DNA from: Theodoxus fluviatilis | Taxonomy: Eukaryota > Mollusca > Gastropoda > Cycloneritida > Neritidae | Length of the DNA stretch: 64,000 nt | Direction of reading: 5' to 3' | NCBI GenBank assembly: GCA_034096865.1 | Contig: JAWQFJ010028226.1 | Span: forward strand, 27,501 to 91,500 | Part shown: positions 22,575-46,357 of the stretch, one piece after another | Layout of the letters: each line of letters begins with the position of its first letter | Numbering within the stretch: the first letter of the stretch is position 1 | The notes under the pieces: model-generated | Told to the model about the DNA's origin: nothing | The model's input: only the letters and a program-made list of their open reading frames with translations | Database searches by the model: none | Made by a program: the position numbers and the translations under genes

Positions 22575-24125
22575 GGAGCACAGCCAAGACACTTTCTCAT
22601 GCAAACAACGCTCTGTCAGACTGCAATTGCACTGTCATGCAAACAGCGCACTATCAGACTGCAATGACACTGTCATGCAAACAGCGCTCTGTCATAAAGC
22701 AATGACACTGTCATGCAAACAACACTGTCAGACTGCAATGACACTCCCATACAAACAGCGCACTATCAGACTGCAATGACACTGTCATGCAAACAGCGCT
22801 CTGTCAGACTGCAATGACACTGTCATGCAAACAGCGCTCTGTCATAAAGCAATGACACTGTCATGCAAACAGCGCTCTGTCAGACTGCAATGACACTGTC
22901 ATGCAAACAGCGCTCTGTCAGACTGCAATGACACTCTCATGCAAACAGCGCTCTGTCAGACAGCAATGACACTGTCATGCAAACATCACACTGTCAGACT
23001 GCAATGACACTCTCATGCAAACAACGCTCTGTCAGACTGCAATGACACTGTCATGCAAACAGCGCTCTGTCAGACTGCAATGACACTGTCATGCAAACAG
23101 CGCTCTGTCAGACTGCAATGACACTCTCATGCAAACAGCGCTCTGTCAGACTGCAATGACACTGTCATGCAAACAGCGCTCTGTCAGACTGCAATGACAC
23201 TGTCATGCAAACAGCTCTCTGTCAGACTGCAATGACACTCTCATGCAAACAGCGCTGTCAGACTGCAATGACACTCTCATGCAAACAGCGCTCTGTCATA
23301 AAGCAATGACACTGTCATGCAAACAGCGCTCTGTCAGACTGCAATGACACTGTCATGCAAACAGCGCTCTGTCAGACTGCAATGACACTCTCATGCAAAC
23401 AGCGCTCTGTCAGACAGCAATGACACTGTCATGCAAACATCACACTGTCAGACTGCAATGACACTCTCATGCAAACAGCGCTCTGTCAGACTGCAATGAC
23501 ACTGTCATGCAAACAGCGCTCTGTCAGACTGCAATGACACTGTCATGCAAACAGCGCCTTGTCAGACTGCAATGACACTCTCATGCAAACAGCGCTCTGT
23601 CAGACTGCAATGACACTGTCATGCAAACAGCGCTCTGTCAGACTGCAATGACACTGTCATGCAAACAGCGCTCTGTCAGACTGCAATGACACTCTCATGC
23701 AAACAGCGCTCTGTCAGACTGCAATGACACTGTCATGCAAACAGCGCTCTGTCAGACTGCAATGACACTCTCATGCAAACAGCGCTGTCAGACTGCAATG
23801 ACACTCTCATGCAAACAGCGCTCTGCCAGACTGCAATGACACTCTCATGCAAACAGCGCTCTGTCAGACAGCAATGCCACTGTCATGCAAACAGCGCTCT
23901 GTCAGACTGCAATTACACTGTCATACAAACAGCGCTCTGTCAGACTGCAATGACACTGTCATGCAAACAGCGCTGTCAGACTGCAATGACACTCTCATGC
24001 AAACAGCGCTCTCTCAGACTGCAATGACACTGTCATGCAAACAACGCTCTGTCAGACTGCAATGACACTCTCATGCAAACAGCGCTCTGTCAGACTGCAA
24101 TGACACTGTGATGCAAACAACACAC
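22575..24125. repeat. 38-bp minisatellite, about 40 copies
   Basis: Unit ACTGCAATGACACTGTCATG followed by CAAACAGCGCTCTGTCAG, 38 bp. Single-base variants (GTC/CTC before ATGCAAAC; CTCTGTCATAAAGC; short GCGCTGTCAG) recur in the same order, so blocks of several units have been duplicated together (compare 22860-23100 with 23290-23530). Each unit contains GACACTGTCA-type internal dyads. No gene is attached. Confidence 0.97.
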
Positions 24126-25051
24126 TGAAACACAGGCAGTTTCCTTCATCATTCAACAATTATCAGCAGCAGAAATCCTTCATGGACTGCAAGAGCTAGG
24201 GGGACAGTAACATGGAGACAGGTGATGTCACTCACAGCAGTCTTTGGGGACAAGCTGCTGTTTGTCTGGGAGGCAGAGCTACACCAGTGCAGCTGCTTCA
24301 ATCAGGTACTGCTGTGAAAACCTACAACAATAGCCTAGAGCCGCTTGACATCAGCTCAAGACCTCCACAACTTATGATGCATTCAACCAGGAGATCTTCA
24401 TTATAACAAAATTTTGAATTAAAAAATTCCTGAGTGTGCTTAAACATTTCCCCCTTCCCTCCTAGCAATCTTTGATTATTTGTTTCTATGGTGGAACATC
24501 AAGAAGGGGATGTCCTTACTTCTATCACAGTAAGCTCTCTATAGAATAACACAGCGAGACCTTCAAAACAGTCAGCAACTAAAGGAGGGACTCTGCCCAT
24601 ATCTTCACTTATATAACAGAGTACTAGTCTCGATCCAGTGCTACCATTTTACGAGGGCACAACCAAGGTAACATATCTCCATTTGGCAGTACAACAAATC
24701 TTCTTTGCACAAGGGCCAAATGCTGCACAACATTTCCGAGCACAGATAATAAAGAAATGCCCATCTGCCTTGTCTCAGGTGCTGGGCTCCACTGGTGATG
24801 GGGAAATGCACTGATACACCCAAGGTGATGGTTCCCAGAATGCAAAGCAGACTGCATTGAGTGTCAGGTTTCAGCAAGAGAATAAGGGACTGCAATTCCA
24901 GGATCAATGGAGAGATTGGGATCACACAGATTTCAGGAAGAGCCTAGTCTGAAATAACTTTTTTCTGAAATTTCAAAACAGCTTTTTCAGTGCCCTCAGC
25001 ATGCCTGAATGGCATGCAAATGGCATGATAGAAAAACAAGCACATACACAT

Positions 25052-25110
<59 letters not shown>

Positions 25111-25544
25111 GGGTGAAAAATGCAACCAGCCTGTCGGGCAACTGAATCATCTACTGTACCTTCCCTCTCCTCTTCACAGCCTTCTAGGTGAGAATCACAC
25201 CATGTCTCAAAGAGTCTCATTCACATCCTCTACTGACAAGACACGGACACATCAGCAAGAGATCAGCAGATAGGTGGGTGTGTGTTGTGAAAGTCATCTT
25301 GTCCAATACTGGTCATGAATGAAGCCACTCATCAGAAGCTGAACACTGTTGGCTTGTGATTGCAAAGCACAGACCAAAACTTTGTCAAATGATTCACCAT
25401 GAAATGCTTCACCAATGAAATATCACACTACTTTTGTGCCGCTTCATATTCCAAGATTCCCATTAGGATTGCTAAGAAGGAGTATCACCTCTACGTAGTT
25501 GGACAGGTTCATGCAGAATTCCAAACATGTACATGAGCATGCTT

Positions 25545-25611
<67 letters not shown>

Positions 25612-27186
25612 GAGGCGAACACTATTTGCTAATGAATGTAAGCTGGTGGAAAACCTTCAAGAATGCCTTCTCCTTGTGATAATACATGTATGTCAATGCC
25701 TTCATTCCAACACTCTTGTGATAAAATGTCATTATCCATCCTTGCTCTTTCAACATCACACTACGTACATCACTTCCAAGACATCCTCCTCAATACCACA
25801 GACAAAGGTTCCCCTCACTCCAAAGAGGGAAATTTCACAGGGAGAAATCAGAAAGTTATCCATCCAAGTGAGTGGGTATTTCCACTGAAAGGACACACAC
25901 TGTGCTGTACCATGGACTTATTGCATGAGCATCGTACTGAGAGGGCCAAAGGCAGGTTCACAGCATCTGTCACTACACAGACCAGCACAGCCTCAGAGGC
26001 AGTTCATGTCAAGTCAGTCAAACTTTCATCAGAAAACAAAAATCACGAAACTGGTGATTTACACCAAAACAAATAACTTATCTTGATGACAAGTGACAGG
26101 AATAAAACCACAAAATAAATGACATTTGGGGAAAATGCCTGTTTTGAAAGATGGGGACACCATTATGTACATTCTGATGAAGTATCTCAACTCCCCAATG
26201 CATCCACAACAGACATGCAGGGCAAACCAGCTTGCGTCATCGGATGGATTACAGGAAACAAAAAAGAAAATGGCTCAGAGAGTTTTTTCTATCTCACTTT
26301 GATCAACTATTCCTGTCACATACTTGGAAGAAAGAACAGATTAGTACTAAATGAATATCTAACACACACACACACTCACACTAAAGTTGAAACCACATTT
26401 CTTTCGTCATTCTATTCTGGAATGATGCTGAAATCAACAAGACCCACACAAACCTCCATCCCCATATGCATATAAAGCCCAAACTCCCACGTATGAATCC
26501 AACACATACCAGCATATGTATCCAATCATGTTGGTGTCTATATTCTCACATGCCAATAAAATCACAGACCCTGTTTTGCTAGAATATCAAAATACTGCCT
26601 AAACAATTAATGCCTTGCCTTTCAGATAAGAACAGAGCATGACATGAATACAAAGCACTCATTATTGTATCTATCGCTTTTAAGAAAAACACATGCCTTT
26701 TGTGGCTCACATTGGATCCATTCCAAATTTATAGACATTTTATCATGTGATATGACACTTAAATCTAGTTTTCAGTAAACTAAACTATGCCAATGTTGGT
26801 ATGACACTGATATACAAACTTTATACAACTTTATGCATCATATCCCTGAAATTTTGATACGATAGACGGTAATCAGTTTGTTTTGAACACATATTACAGT
26901 ATAACAGTTGTTTTCTAAAAACTTTCCAGTCAATCAATTCTCTGGTACATTTCATTGAACATCTGGGTCCACAAGAAGTATCTAATCGTGACCAAGTGCC
27001 AGAGGTCACCAACCACATCTACAGAGGGACAAAACAGAAAGAATGTTACAGCAGCAGCCTCCAGCAGTCATACTGTAAACCCCCAGGCAATCTAGGACAA
27101 CATCAGTTCACCACTCCATATCTGCAAAACCCTCTATGTACAAGACCACGACCCACGACAGCCGAAACATATCTGGAGAACTAGTC
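24126..27186. other. no gene recognised; downstream of SLC35C1
   Basis: Lies 3' of the minus-strand SLC35C1 gene and may include its 3' UTR; no confident minus-strand AATAAA was assigned. It contains (CA)n runs at 25055-25108 and 25547-25608 and otherwise unique sequence. Confidence 0.4.
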
Positions 27187-38280
<11,094 letters not shown>

Positions 38281-38721
38281 CTCGACGCCCGAACACGTAG
38301 CTTGCCAAAAATAGATTCATAGCATAAACAACGTGCACTTGCTCTGAAATAGTTATAGGTAAAGATGATAAAATGTTATTGCATAATAATATATAGTGAG
38401 TACTGAGTCACTTTGAATTTAAAAAGAATTTATAATTTTGATATTACGACATTAATTTCCTTCGGCAGTTGTCTCCCTTGAATATGAAACTCGTAACAAA
38501 CAGCTCAACTCTGAAGTGATAAGCACTGTAATCGACGAATATTTATTGACACACCTGAAACTGTTTTCTGCGGGATCTGCTGTCATAGATGTTTACAAGC
38601 GCAAAAAACGTTTAGAGGCTGGGACTATTTACTCAGTTGTTCTGCAGACTTGTGGGGCGAGGACGTGGACACAACAGCGCGAAGCCGACGCGTGGCACGT
38701 ACGCGGTGTCTTCTCCGTGCC
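38281..38721. promoter_or_regulatory. putative bidirectional promoter, SLC35C1 / DPM3
   Basis: Only 441 bp separate the two divergent start codons. The DPM3-proximal 90 bp are GC-rich with CGACGCGTGGC and CGTACGCGG motifs, and the middle is AT-rich. Exact start sites and motifs cannot be fixed from sequence; both 5' UTRs must fit here or contain upstream exons. Confidence 0.6.
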
Positions 38722-41700
38722 ATGGCTGTAAGTTAGCTTTCCCTCGTATCGCTTGGCGGTTGTATTGATGAGTAGAGACTGTAACATCTGCGCTTTTCAA
38801 GAGATAACATCTTTTAATTAACATTGCTGTTTATATTCTCCAATGAAACGAAGGGAAACAGAATCTCCCCACACTGCACCGTGGCTAGGCCAGGGCTAGG
38901 CCTAGGGTCAACTTCAATTTAGTTCAAATGTAATGCGACACTCGGCTGAAGCACAGAGCAAACATTGCTGGCAGTCAGCGTCGTGGCCGCCTTCTCTTGA
39001 CGGCAAATACTTTGAAATGACAACAATCTTAGAATTCATCACGTATGCACGCGGAAGTTTTATGTTCGACATAAACTGATAAAGTGCTGTTGGATATTGC
39101 GCGCACTTCACACATTGCCAGAATAATCACTATAGTTGATTGTGGGCAAAGAAAACGAGAGAGAAAAAAAATTAACACACCTGTGGCTGTGTTCTTTTTT
39201 CTTTTTCTCTCGGCTTTGCTTTCTTCTCCCAAGACTGAGTCAACAAGCAAGACGCAAGCCCATACAAGTCTTGATCAATCACAGAGACAACAGTTTTATT
39301 ACTTGAGGGGTTGTATATCCATTATTGTAGTAATGTGGGATGATGATGATGATAATGATGTTTGTTATAATGATTAAAGCAAAATCAAGATTCTGTATGG
39401 TAAATTAATGAGGAGGAGCAATGAATGTGAACTCGAACATTGATTACACTGTGTGTGACAGATGTTTGAGTGATGCAATATTATGAATGCAATGTGACAC
39501 CATGTTAATGCTTTATCTGACACCATGTGTGACAACATGACGCTGTATGGCTGTATGCAACATTTTGACACCATATGTGGTGCTGTATGTGACATTGTGT
39601 GAGAACACATATGCATGGTCAAATGCAACATTGTAACACCATATGTGGTGATGTATGTGACACTGCCTGTGACAGATGACCATGCAAATGCAGTGTCATG
39701 TGCTAGAACTTACTGTGACAGTGAATAATGCTTAGTGTGACAATTCATAATGTGACATGTGTGACATGGTGACAGGTGACCAAGCTGGTGCAGCATTACA
39801 CTGTGACACTGAATAATGCTTAGTGTGACAATTCATCACAGGTGACACATGTAACATGATGTGTGACATTGTGACAGGTGACCAAACTGGTGCAGTGTCA
39901 TGTACTAGAAGTTACACTGTGACACTGAATGATGCTGAGTGACAGTTCATAATGTGTGACATGTGTGACACTGCCTGTGACAGGTGACTAAGCTGGTGCA
40001 GTGGGTGCTGGGAGTGGGGGCCTTCCTGTCACTGTGGACGGCCTACATGCTGGGAGTGGTGGCAGTGAAGATGCCGACCACCTGTCACCAGGTGTTGGAA
40101 GTGGTGAGTGCTGTTCCCTGCAGTGACTCCAGTCTTTCTTTTGGTTTTGTGTATAAAGTAATTATTGGCCCATAGGTTCACAGTGTAGTTCAATGGCTTG
40201 ATGCTTTCAGCATTTTTCTTTATGTACTCTAATGGATTTAGTGCCATGTCATAGGACACTTCAGTGTGAAATTGATTAAGCATGCACTTGTCACCTCCCA
40301 AATGTCAAGGGAGGTAAACCTTTTTGCCTCAAATGGCGTAGGCTAAAACTATAGTTGTGGTTATGGTAACATATCTGTAAAAAAAAGAATAGGGTTAGTA
40401 GGTCAGCTTAAACTTTTTTTTATAGAAGAGGCCAGATTAAACATGCATCACAAATTTCTATTTACTGAAAATACAGATGAAAAAAATCCACAAAAACATG
40501 ATTAGCAGATTCCCAGAGTGCTCTTAAGGCAGGGAAGATAAGACAGCTCACACAATTTGCCAATTGCTGTCAATTTCTTCCTACCCCTCCTTCCCCCCCA
40601 CACTCCCCCCCTTTTTTTTTCTTCCCCTGATCAATGAAAAGGTTTTAGGTCGGCAGATAAGAAAAGGGTAGGTCAGGTTATCATAACCAGTACTTTTTTA
40701 TTGTTTTTGGAGTGGCCTCACAAGTTGCTGCAGATGGTGTGTGTGAAGAGATTGTATCATTAGCTGTGGAAATGCCAGTGAAATGGATTTCACGTTACAA
40801 ATAACTTTCATTATTTGAAAATTGAAAGACGAAAGGAAACCAGCATAATGCTGTGCATAGTCTGGTTGTGTACCTGGCCAATACCAGGTGCCAAATGGCT
40901 TTGCTTTTTTACTTTTTCTTTCTTTTTGTGTTTTTTTGCTATTGTGCAAAACTGCTTGATGTGCAGTGTTTGTACCAAAAGTTTATAGCCTTGTGTATGT
41001 GTTTTCCTGCATTATTGAAATGGTTTTTTTATAGGGGGGGGGGGGGGGGGTTGGGGCAAATGGTGATCAGCTACTTTCAGTCTGTACATGCACATGCATA
41101 CTTGTCTCACTTTCTCGTGTATTAGCTGTGAAGTTGCATCAAATCTATTCTGTCAAATACTGATTTTTGTGTTTCTGTTTCAGCTCCCCCTGTACCTCTT
41201 GGTGACATTTGCAGTAAGTCCTTTTTGTTTCCTTCATATTTCTTTTTGTTTCCTTCATATTCCTTTTTGTTCCTTCATATTCCTTTTTGTTTCCTTCATA
41301 TTCCTTATTGGTGCAGTAAGTGTCCTTTTTGTTTCCTTCCTATTCCTTATTGGTGCAGTAAGTGTCCTTTTTATTTCCTTCATATTCCTTTTTGTTTCCT
41401 TCATATTCCTTATTGGTGCAGTAAGTGTCCTTTTTCTTTCCTTCATATTCCTTATTGGTGACATTTGCAGTAAGTGTCCTTTTTATTTCCTTCATATTCC
41501 TTATTGGTGACATTTGCAGTAAGTGTCCTTTTTGTTTCCTTCATATTCCTTATTGGTGCAGTAAGTGTCCTTTTTGTTTCCTTCATATTCCTTATTGGTG
41601 CAGTAAGTGTCCTTTTTGTTTCCTTCCTATTCCTTATTGGTGCAGTAAGTGTCCTTTTTGTTTCCTTCATATTTCTTTTTGTTTCCTTCATATTCCTTAT

Positions 41701-44700
41701 TGGTGCAGTAAGTGTCCTTTTTCTTTCCTTCATATTCCTTATTGTTTCCTTCATATTCCTTATTGTTTCCTTCATATTCCTTTTTGTTTCCTTCATATTC
41801 CTTTTTGTTTCCTTCATATTCCTTTTTGTTTCCTTCATATTCCTTTTTGTTTCCTTCATATTCCTTTTTGTTTCCTTCATATTCCTTTTTGTTTCCTTCA
41901 TATTCCTTTTTGTTTCCTTCATATTCCTTATTGGTGACATTTGCAGTAAGTCCTTTTTATTTCCTTCATATTTCTTATTGGTGACATTTGCAGTAAGTCC
42001 TTTTTATTTCCTTCATATTCCTTATTGGTGACATTTGCAGTAAGTGTCCTTTTTGTTTCCTTCATATTCCTTATTGGTGCAGTAAGTGTCCTTTTTGTTT
42101 CCTTCATATTCCTTATTGGTGCAGTAAGTGTCCTTTTTGTTTCCTTCCTATTCCTTATTGGTGCAGTAAGTGTCCTTTTTGTTTCCTTCATATTTCTTTT
42201 TGTTTCCTTCATATTCCTTATTGGTGCAGTAAGTGTCCTTTTTCTTTCCTTCATATTCCTTATTGTTTCCTTCATATTCCTTATTGTTTCCTTCATATTC
42301 CTTTTTGTTTCCTTCATATTCCTTTTTGTTTCCTTCATATTCCTTTTTGTTTCCTTCATATTCCTTTTTGTTTCCTTCATATTCCTTATTGGTGCAGTAA
42401 GTGTCCTTTTTCTTTCCTTCATATTCCTTATTGGTGACATTTGCAGTAAGTGTCCTTTTTATTTCCTTCATATTCCTTATTGGTGACATTTGCAGTAAGT
42501 GTCCTTTTTATTTCCTTCATATTCCTTATTGGTGACATTTGCAGTAAGTGTCCTTTTTGTTTCCTTCATATTCCTTATTGGTGCAGTAAGTGTCCTTTTT
42601 GTTTCCTTCATATTCCTTATTGGTGCAGTAAGTGTCCTTTTTGTTTCCTTCCTATTCCTTATTGGTGCAGTAAGTGTCCTTTTTGTTTCCTTCATATTTC
42701 TTTTTGTTTCCTTCATATTCCTTATTGGTGCAGTAAGTGTCCTTTTTCTTTCCTTCATATTCCTTATTGTTTCCTTCATATTCCTTATTGTTTCCTTCAT
42801 ATTCCTTTTTGTTTCCTTCATATTCCTTTTTGTTTCCTTCATATTCCTTTTTGTTTCCTTCATATTCCTTTTTGTTTCCTTCATATTCCTTTTTGTTTCC
42901 TTCATATTCCTTTTTGTTTCCTTCATATTCCTTTTTGTTTCCTTCATATTCCTTATTGGTGACATTTGCAGTAAGTCCTTTTTATTTCCTTCATATTTCT
43001 TATTGGTGACATTTGCAGTAAGTCCTTTTTATTTCCTTCATATTCCTTATTGGTGACATTTGCAGTAAGTCCTTTTTATTTCCTTCATATTCCTTTTTAT
43101 TTCCTTCATATTCCTTTTTGTTTCCTTCATATTCCTTTTTGTTTCCTTCATATTCCTTTTTGTTTCCTTCATATTCCTTTTTGTTTCCTTCATATTTCTT
43201 TTTGTTTCCTTCATATTCCTTTTTGTTTCCTTCATATTTCTTATTGGTGACATTTGCAGTAAGTGTCCTTTTTGTTTCCTTCATATTTCTTATTGGTGAC
43301 ATTTGCAGTAAGTGTCCTTTTTGTTTCCTTCATATTTCTTATTGGTGACATTTGCAGTAAGTGTCCTTTTTGTTTCCTTCATATTCCTTATTGGTGCAGT
43401 AAGTGTCCTTTTTATTTCCTTCATATTTCTTATTGGTGCAAATAGCAAGCCAGCTAGGTTGCCGATAAGCACTTTTACTTGTTGCCTCCAGGGTTCCTGC
43501 TGCGAAGCAAGCATGCTCATTTTACCTATACTCTCAAGTCCTGTATTCTTTGCTTATGGTCATTTCAATATACACGATTTTAAACTTATAAATGTAATCA
43601 TCTCTCCATATATTTGACAGTGAGTAGAAGACGTGCAGCAACATTTTACATCATTATTGTCATTTTATCTTTATTATGACAAGTACAAGTGATCTTCTGA
43701 AGCAAGCTTTGTAGGGACTGTCAGCCAGTTCCCTGTCAGCTGTGTGCATGTACAGTGGAACGCGCATAAGGAGAGAGCCAAATTTCACCATCACAACTTG
43801 CAACCATGCTAGCCAGCATACCCACCTTCTCACCAAGCATGTGATAATGCGGCAACACTTACCTTGTAAGTTTGCTGGCTTTGTGTTGAAGTAATGAAGT
43901 GACACGCAGTACCAAGATGGCATCCAGGTATTTTAGTAGTTGATCCAATCAGTGAGAAGCTCGTTCATGCAGTGGATAGATGGAAGACTGACATGACAGC
44001 CATGTCTATGGTGATTCCAGTGCTACTCCCTGGGAACTGTGGGCTACAGAGTGGCAACCTTCAATGACTGTGTGGAAGCCTCCGAAGAACTGCAACAGGT
44101 TTGTCCTCCTTTCTCACTTGGCACCACTGCACGCTCAGTACTGAGGTGACAAACATTGTGAAGGTGTGTACTGCTGTGTGCCGTACTATGATGACTAGTT
44201 ATACCTAAATATGTACCAATGAATATGCAGTGTCCGGGTAGGTTCTGTTGTATGCAACAACACCGAGATAGCTGGTTGTATGGGAATGGTTCACTTCAGA
44301 CTGCTGGCAATGACACAGGGTTGCTGTTTTTTAATGTTAGGTTGTTTTTATTAAATGCAGTTTTGTATTTGACTGCTATTACTATTCCTGTACTTGTGAT
44401 TATATTGCATTCCCCCCACCCCCCCACCGCCACCCCCCCCCCCCCCCACCCCCCCACCCACCCACCTGCTGCTCCATCCATCCAGACTACACAGACTACT
44501 GTGGATGCTCAAATCAATTTCATTTGCCTCCAAAGGACTGCTTTGAGAATTATCACAAAACATGGAAATCCACATGTCCTTTTGCTCAAAGTGCATCTGT
44601 AGGTATTTGCTTTTGATAAAGATCATTTTCAGCTCTGTTGCGTCATTTATGACCCTTTTTTCGTTAGCAGTGAGGTTTCTGTGAGCATCATTAGCCAAAA

Positions 44701-45141
44701 AGAGTTAGTCTAACTTGCTTCAAAGTTTGCCTGGATTTTCCTTGTTGGGTTTATAAATGTGCAGAAGAAGTGACAAGGACCAGCCTAATGGATGCTATGA
44801 CATCACGTGGAGTTCATAGAGAGTGTGCGGATTCGTCACCGTTTTGAAACAAATTTGTTGTTTCTCATTTTCTCATATTCCATTTTCGTCATCGCAATAT
44901 CTTATGTTCATTCTTACAGATAATCAGTATCCTTCAAAGTGCTATGCAGCAATGCACATCCTTTGTCATTGGACTAAGTACAAAGGAGTTCAATAAATCA
45001 ATGCGATATGTGTCTTGCATCCTCCAAAAGCAGTTCTGTTTGAAATTGAAAAGAGATATTTCTCTGCCCGTCTTTCTGCAGCAAATCCTGGAGGCCAGGG
45101 CAGACCTGAGGAGGAAAGGCTTCAAGCACTTTGATGACTGA
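38722..45141 (+). CDS. DPM3: dolichol-phosphate mannosyltransferase subunit 3 (DPM3), complete, five coding exons
   Basis: Coding exons join(38722..38727, 39984..40103, 41184..41213, 44021..44098, 45082..45141), 97 aa (human 92). DPM3 is the small ER membrane subunit that anchors catalytic DPM1 and is itself stabilised by DPM2; the complex makes dolichol-phosphate-mannose from GDP-mannose for N-glycans, GPI anchors and O-mannose. Exon 1 carries only ATG GCT before GTAAGT, in the context GTGCCATGG. Exon 2 opens with [18 protein letters not shown], matching the vertebrate N-terminus MTKL. Exon 3 is a 30-nt microexon, [10 protein letters not shown]. Exon 4 has [17 protein letters not shown], the family signature, and exon 5 ends [19 protein letters not shown]. 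All introns are phase 0. Two membrane helices (about residues 6-28 and 42-60) precede a charged coiled-coil-like tail. Introns 1 and 3 contain arrays made from exon boundaries. The gene is intronless in its coding region in mammals, as far as I recall. Confidence 0.95.
39450..39983 (+). repeat. TGTGACA-rich array containing copies of the DPM3 exon 2 acceptor
   Basis: Degenerate tandem units of about 100 bp. GTGACAGGTGACCAAGCTGG with TGCAG occurs at about 39768 and again (CCAAACTGG) at about 39872; a weaker copy is near 39668. The true junction at 39984 reads GTGACAG|GTGACTAAGCTGG then TGCAG. So acceptor plus about 18 exonic bases are part of the repeated unit. Confidence 0.85.
40104..41183. 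other. second intron of DPM3
   Basis: Unique AT-rich sequence with a run of 18 G at 41034-41051. GTGGTTATGGTAAC (40361) and GGTTATCATAACC (40676) could be ends of a small inverted-repeat element, but this is weak. Confidence 0.5.
41199..43440 (+). repeat. minisatellite derived from the DPM3 exon 3 / intron junction
   Basis: Three interleaved unit types: about 49 bp with TTGGTGACATTTGCA + GTAAGT, about 42 bp with TTGGTGCA + GTAAGT, and 20-bp TTCCTTCATATTCCTTTTTG. The first is the end of exon 3 (Leu-Val-Thr-Phe-Ala) with its donor, and the array begins in the exon itself. About 30 GTAAGT donors occur in gene sense. A block of 1,025 bp is duplicated: 41425-42449 and 42450-43474 translate almost identically in every frame. 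Confidence 0.95.
43441..44020. other. unique end of DPM3 intron 3
   Basis: Non-repetitive sequence leading to the exon 4 acceptor (GTGATTCCAG). Nothing else recognised. Confidence 0.5.
44412..44464. repeat. C-rich tract in DPM3 intron 4
   Basis: CCCCCACC runs including an uninterrupted run of 15 C. Confidence 0.9.
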
Positions 45142-45714
45142 AGGCAGACGTCATTGGCGCCATGGACAGCTGAAGATCACTGGCATGAAGGCAGTCTGGA
45201 ACCCCTTGGCTTTGGGGAAACAACTCCAGGCCCTCTGTGCTCATACAGGACATGTTGGGGAGTGGATGCCGCCCCAGAATAGAACCATTCTGTCACAGTG
45301 TCAGTTGAACTGAACTTTCAAATGGTGCATATTCAAATGTTGCCATATACTGGCAATGTGGGGGGAAAAGATTGGGCAAGGTTACTGATGAGGAATGGGG
45401 TATATGGAGGTGAAACTGCACAAGTTTGCTCATCAATATCACAAACATACACATTTACTTCAGTACATTATCTGTGAAGTTCACACATCTATTAACATAG
45501 ATGCAAGTGCACACTGAAATGCTTGGACTGGTGCATTTTGACAACTGTTCCAGCAGCCTATAAGGGTTGTGAATCGTGTGTTAGGGGATCCAGAGTTGTT
45601 GCAAGCAGTTGTAGAAGGCATTTTGTGAAAGCTCAAGGAAAATATGTTGAGGTGCATTTCAGTAGTATGCTGCAGTCAGAATCAGATGTGTATATGTACG
45701 GGATAAGAGGGTGG

Positions 45715-45805
45715 GGATGAGAGTGTGGGTGTGGGGATGAATGTGGGTGTGGAGATGAATGTGGGTGTGGGGATGAATGTGGGTGTGGGGATGAATGTGG
45801 GTGAA
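45715..45805. repeat. 18-bp minisatellite GTGTGGGGATGAATGTGG
   Basis: About five copies, probably in the DPM3 3' UTR or just downstream. Confidence 0.92.
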
Positions 45806-46190
45806 GCTGTTCCCTTTGAGAACTGAAGCGGCAGTTGAATGAGAGCAAAGAGATGACCTCACGGTGTATATTCAAGATGTCTGCTTTCAGCTTTCACCAG
45901 GTTCAGAAATTGCTTTAGTTAAGCAAATGACAAAATGCAGATCTTGGTATGTTATCCAAGCACACTTTCACTGTTCTGTGTGATGGAGTCTCACTTTGAA
46001 AACTTATGCAATACTTATGTGAAAAAGAGGAGGAAAGGAGGGGAATGTGGGATGATAGCACATCCTTACCAATATGCCATTTTAATAATAAACCGCTATT
46101 AAGTGAATATTTTGCTATTCATATTTGGTTTGGGGGACCTCTTGGTTGCCACAGAGCAACACCCAGTGACATGACACACCCAGGGGTAGC

Positions 46191-46357
46191 TTTCCAGGCT
46201 GGAAGTGTGACAGGGGGACTGGCTGCTTGTTGTGACACTGCTGTGCAGTAGGCATCATCAGGACATGGAGATTTCCAGGCTGGAAGTGTGACAGGGGGAC
46301 TGGCTGCTTGTTGCAACACTGCTGTGCAGTAGGCATCATCAGGACATGGAGATTTCT
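46191..46357. repeat. 81-bp tandem duplication
   Basis: TTTCCAGGCTGGAAGTGTGA at 46191 and 46272; the two copies differ at TGTTGTGACAC versus TGTTGCAACAC. Confidence 0.95.

Noticed and set aside
22575..24125. CRISPR-like 38-bp regular repeats
   Set aside because: Simple head-to-tail minisatellite with no spacer diversity and no cas genes.
41425..42965. Hydrophobic FLHIPFCF and basic MKETKRN repeat frames, resembling membrane or coiled-coil proteins
   Set aside because: Both are readings of the same DPM3 intron array.
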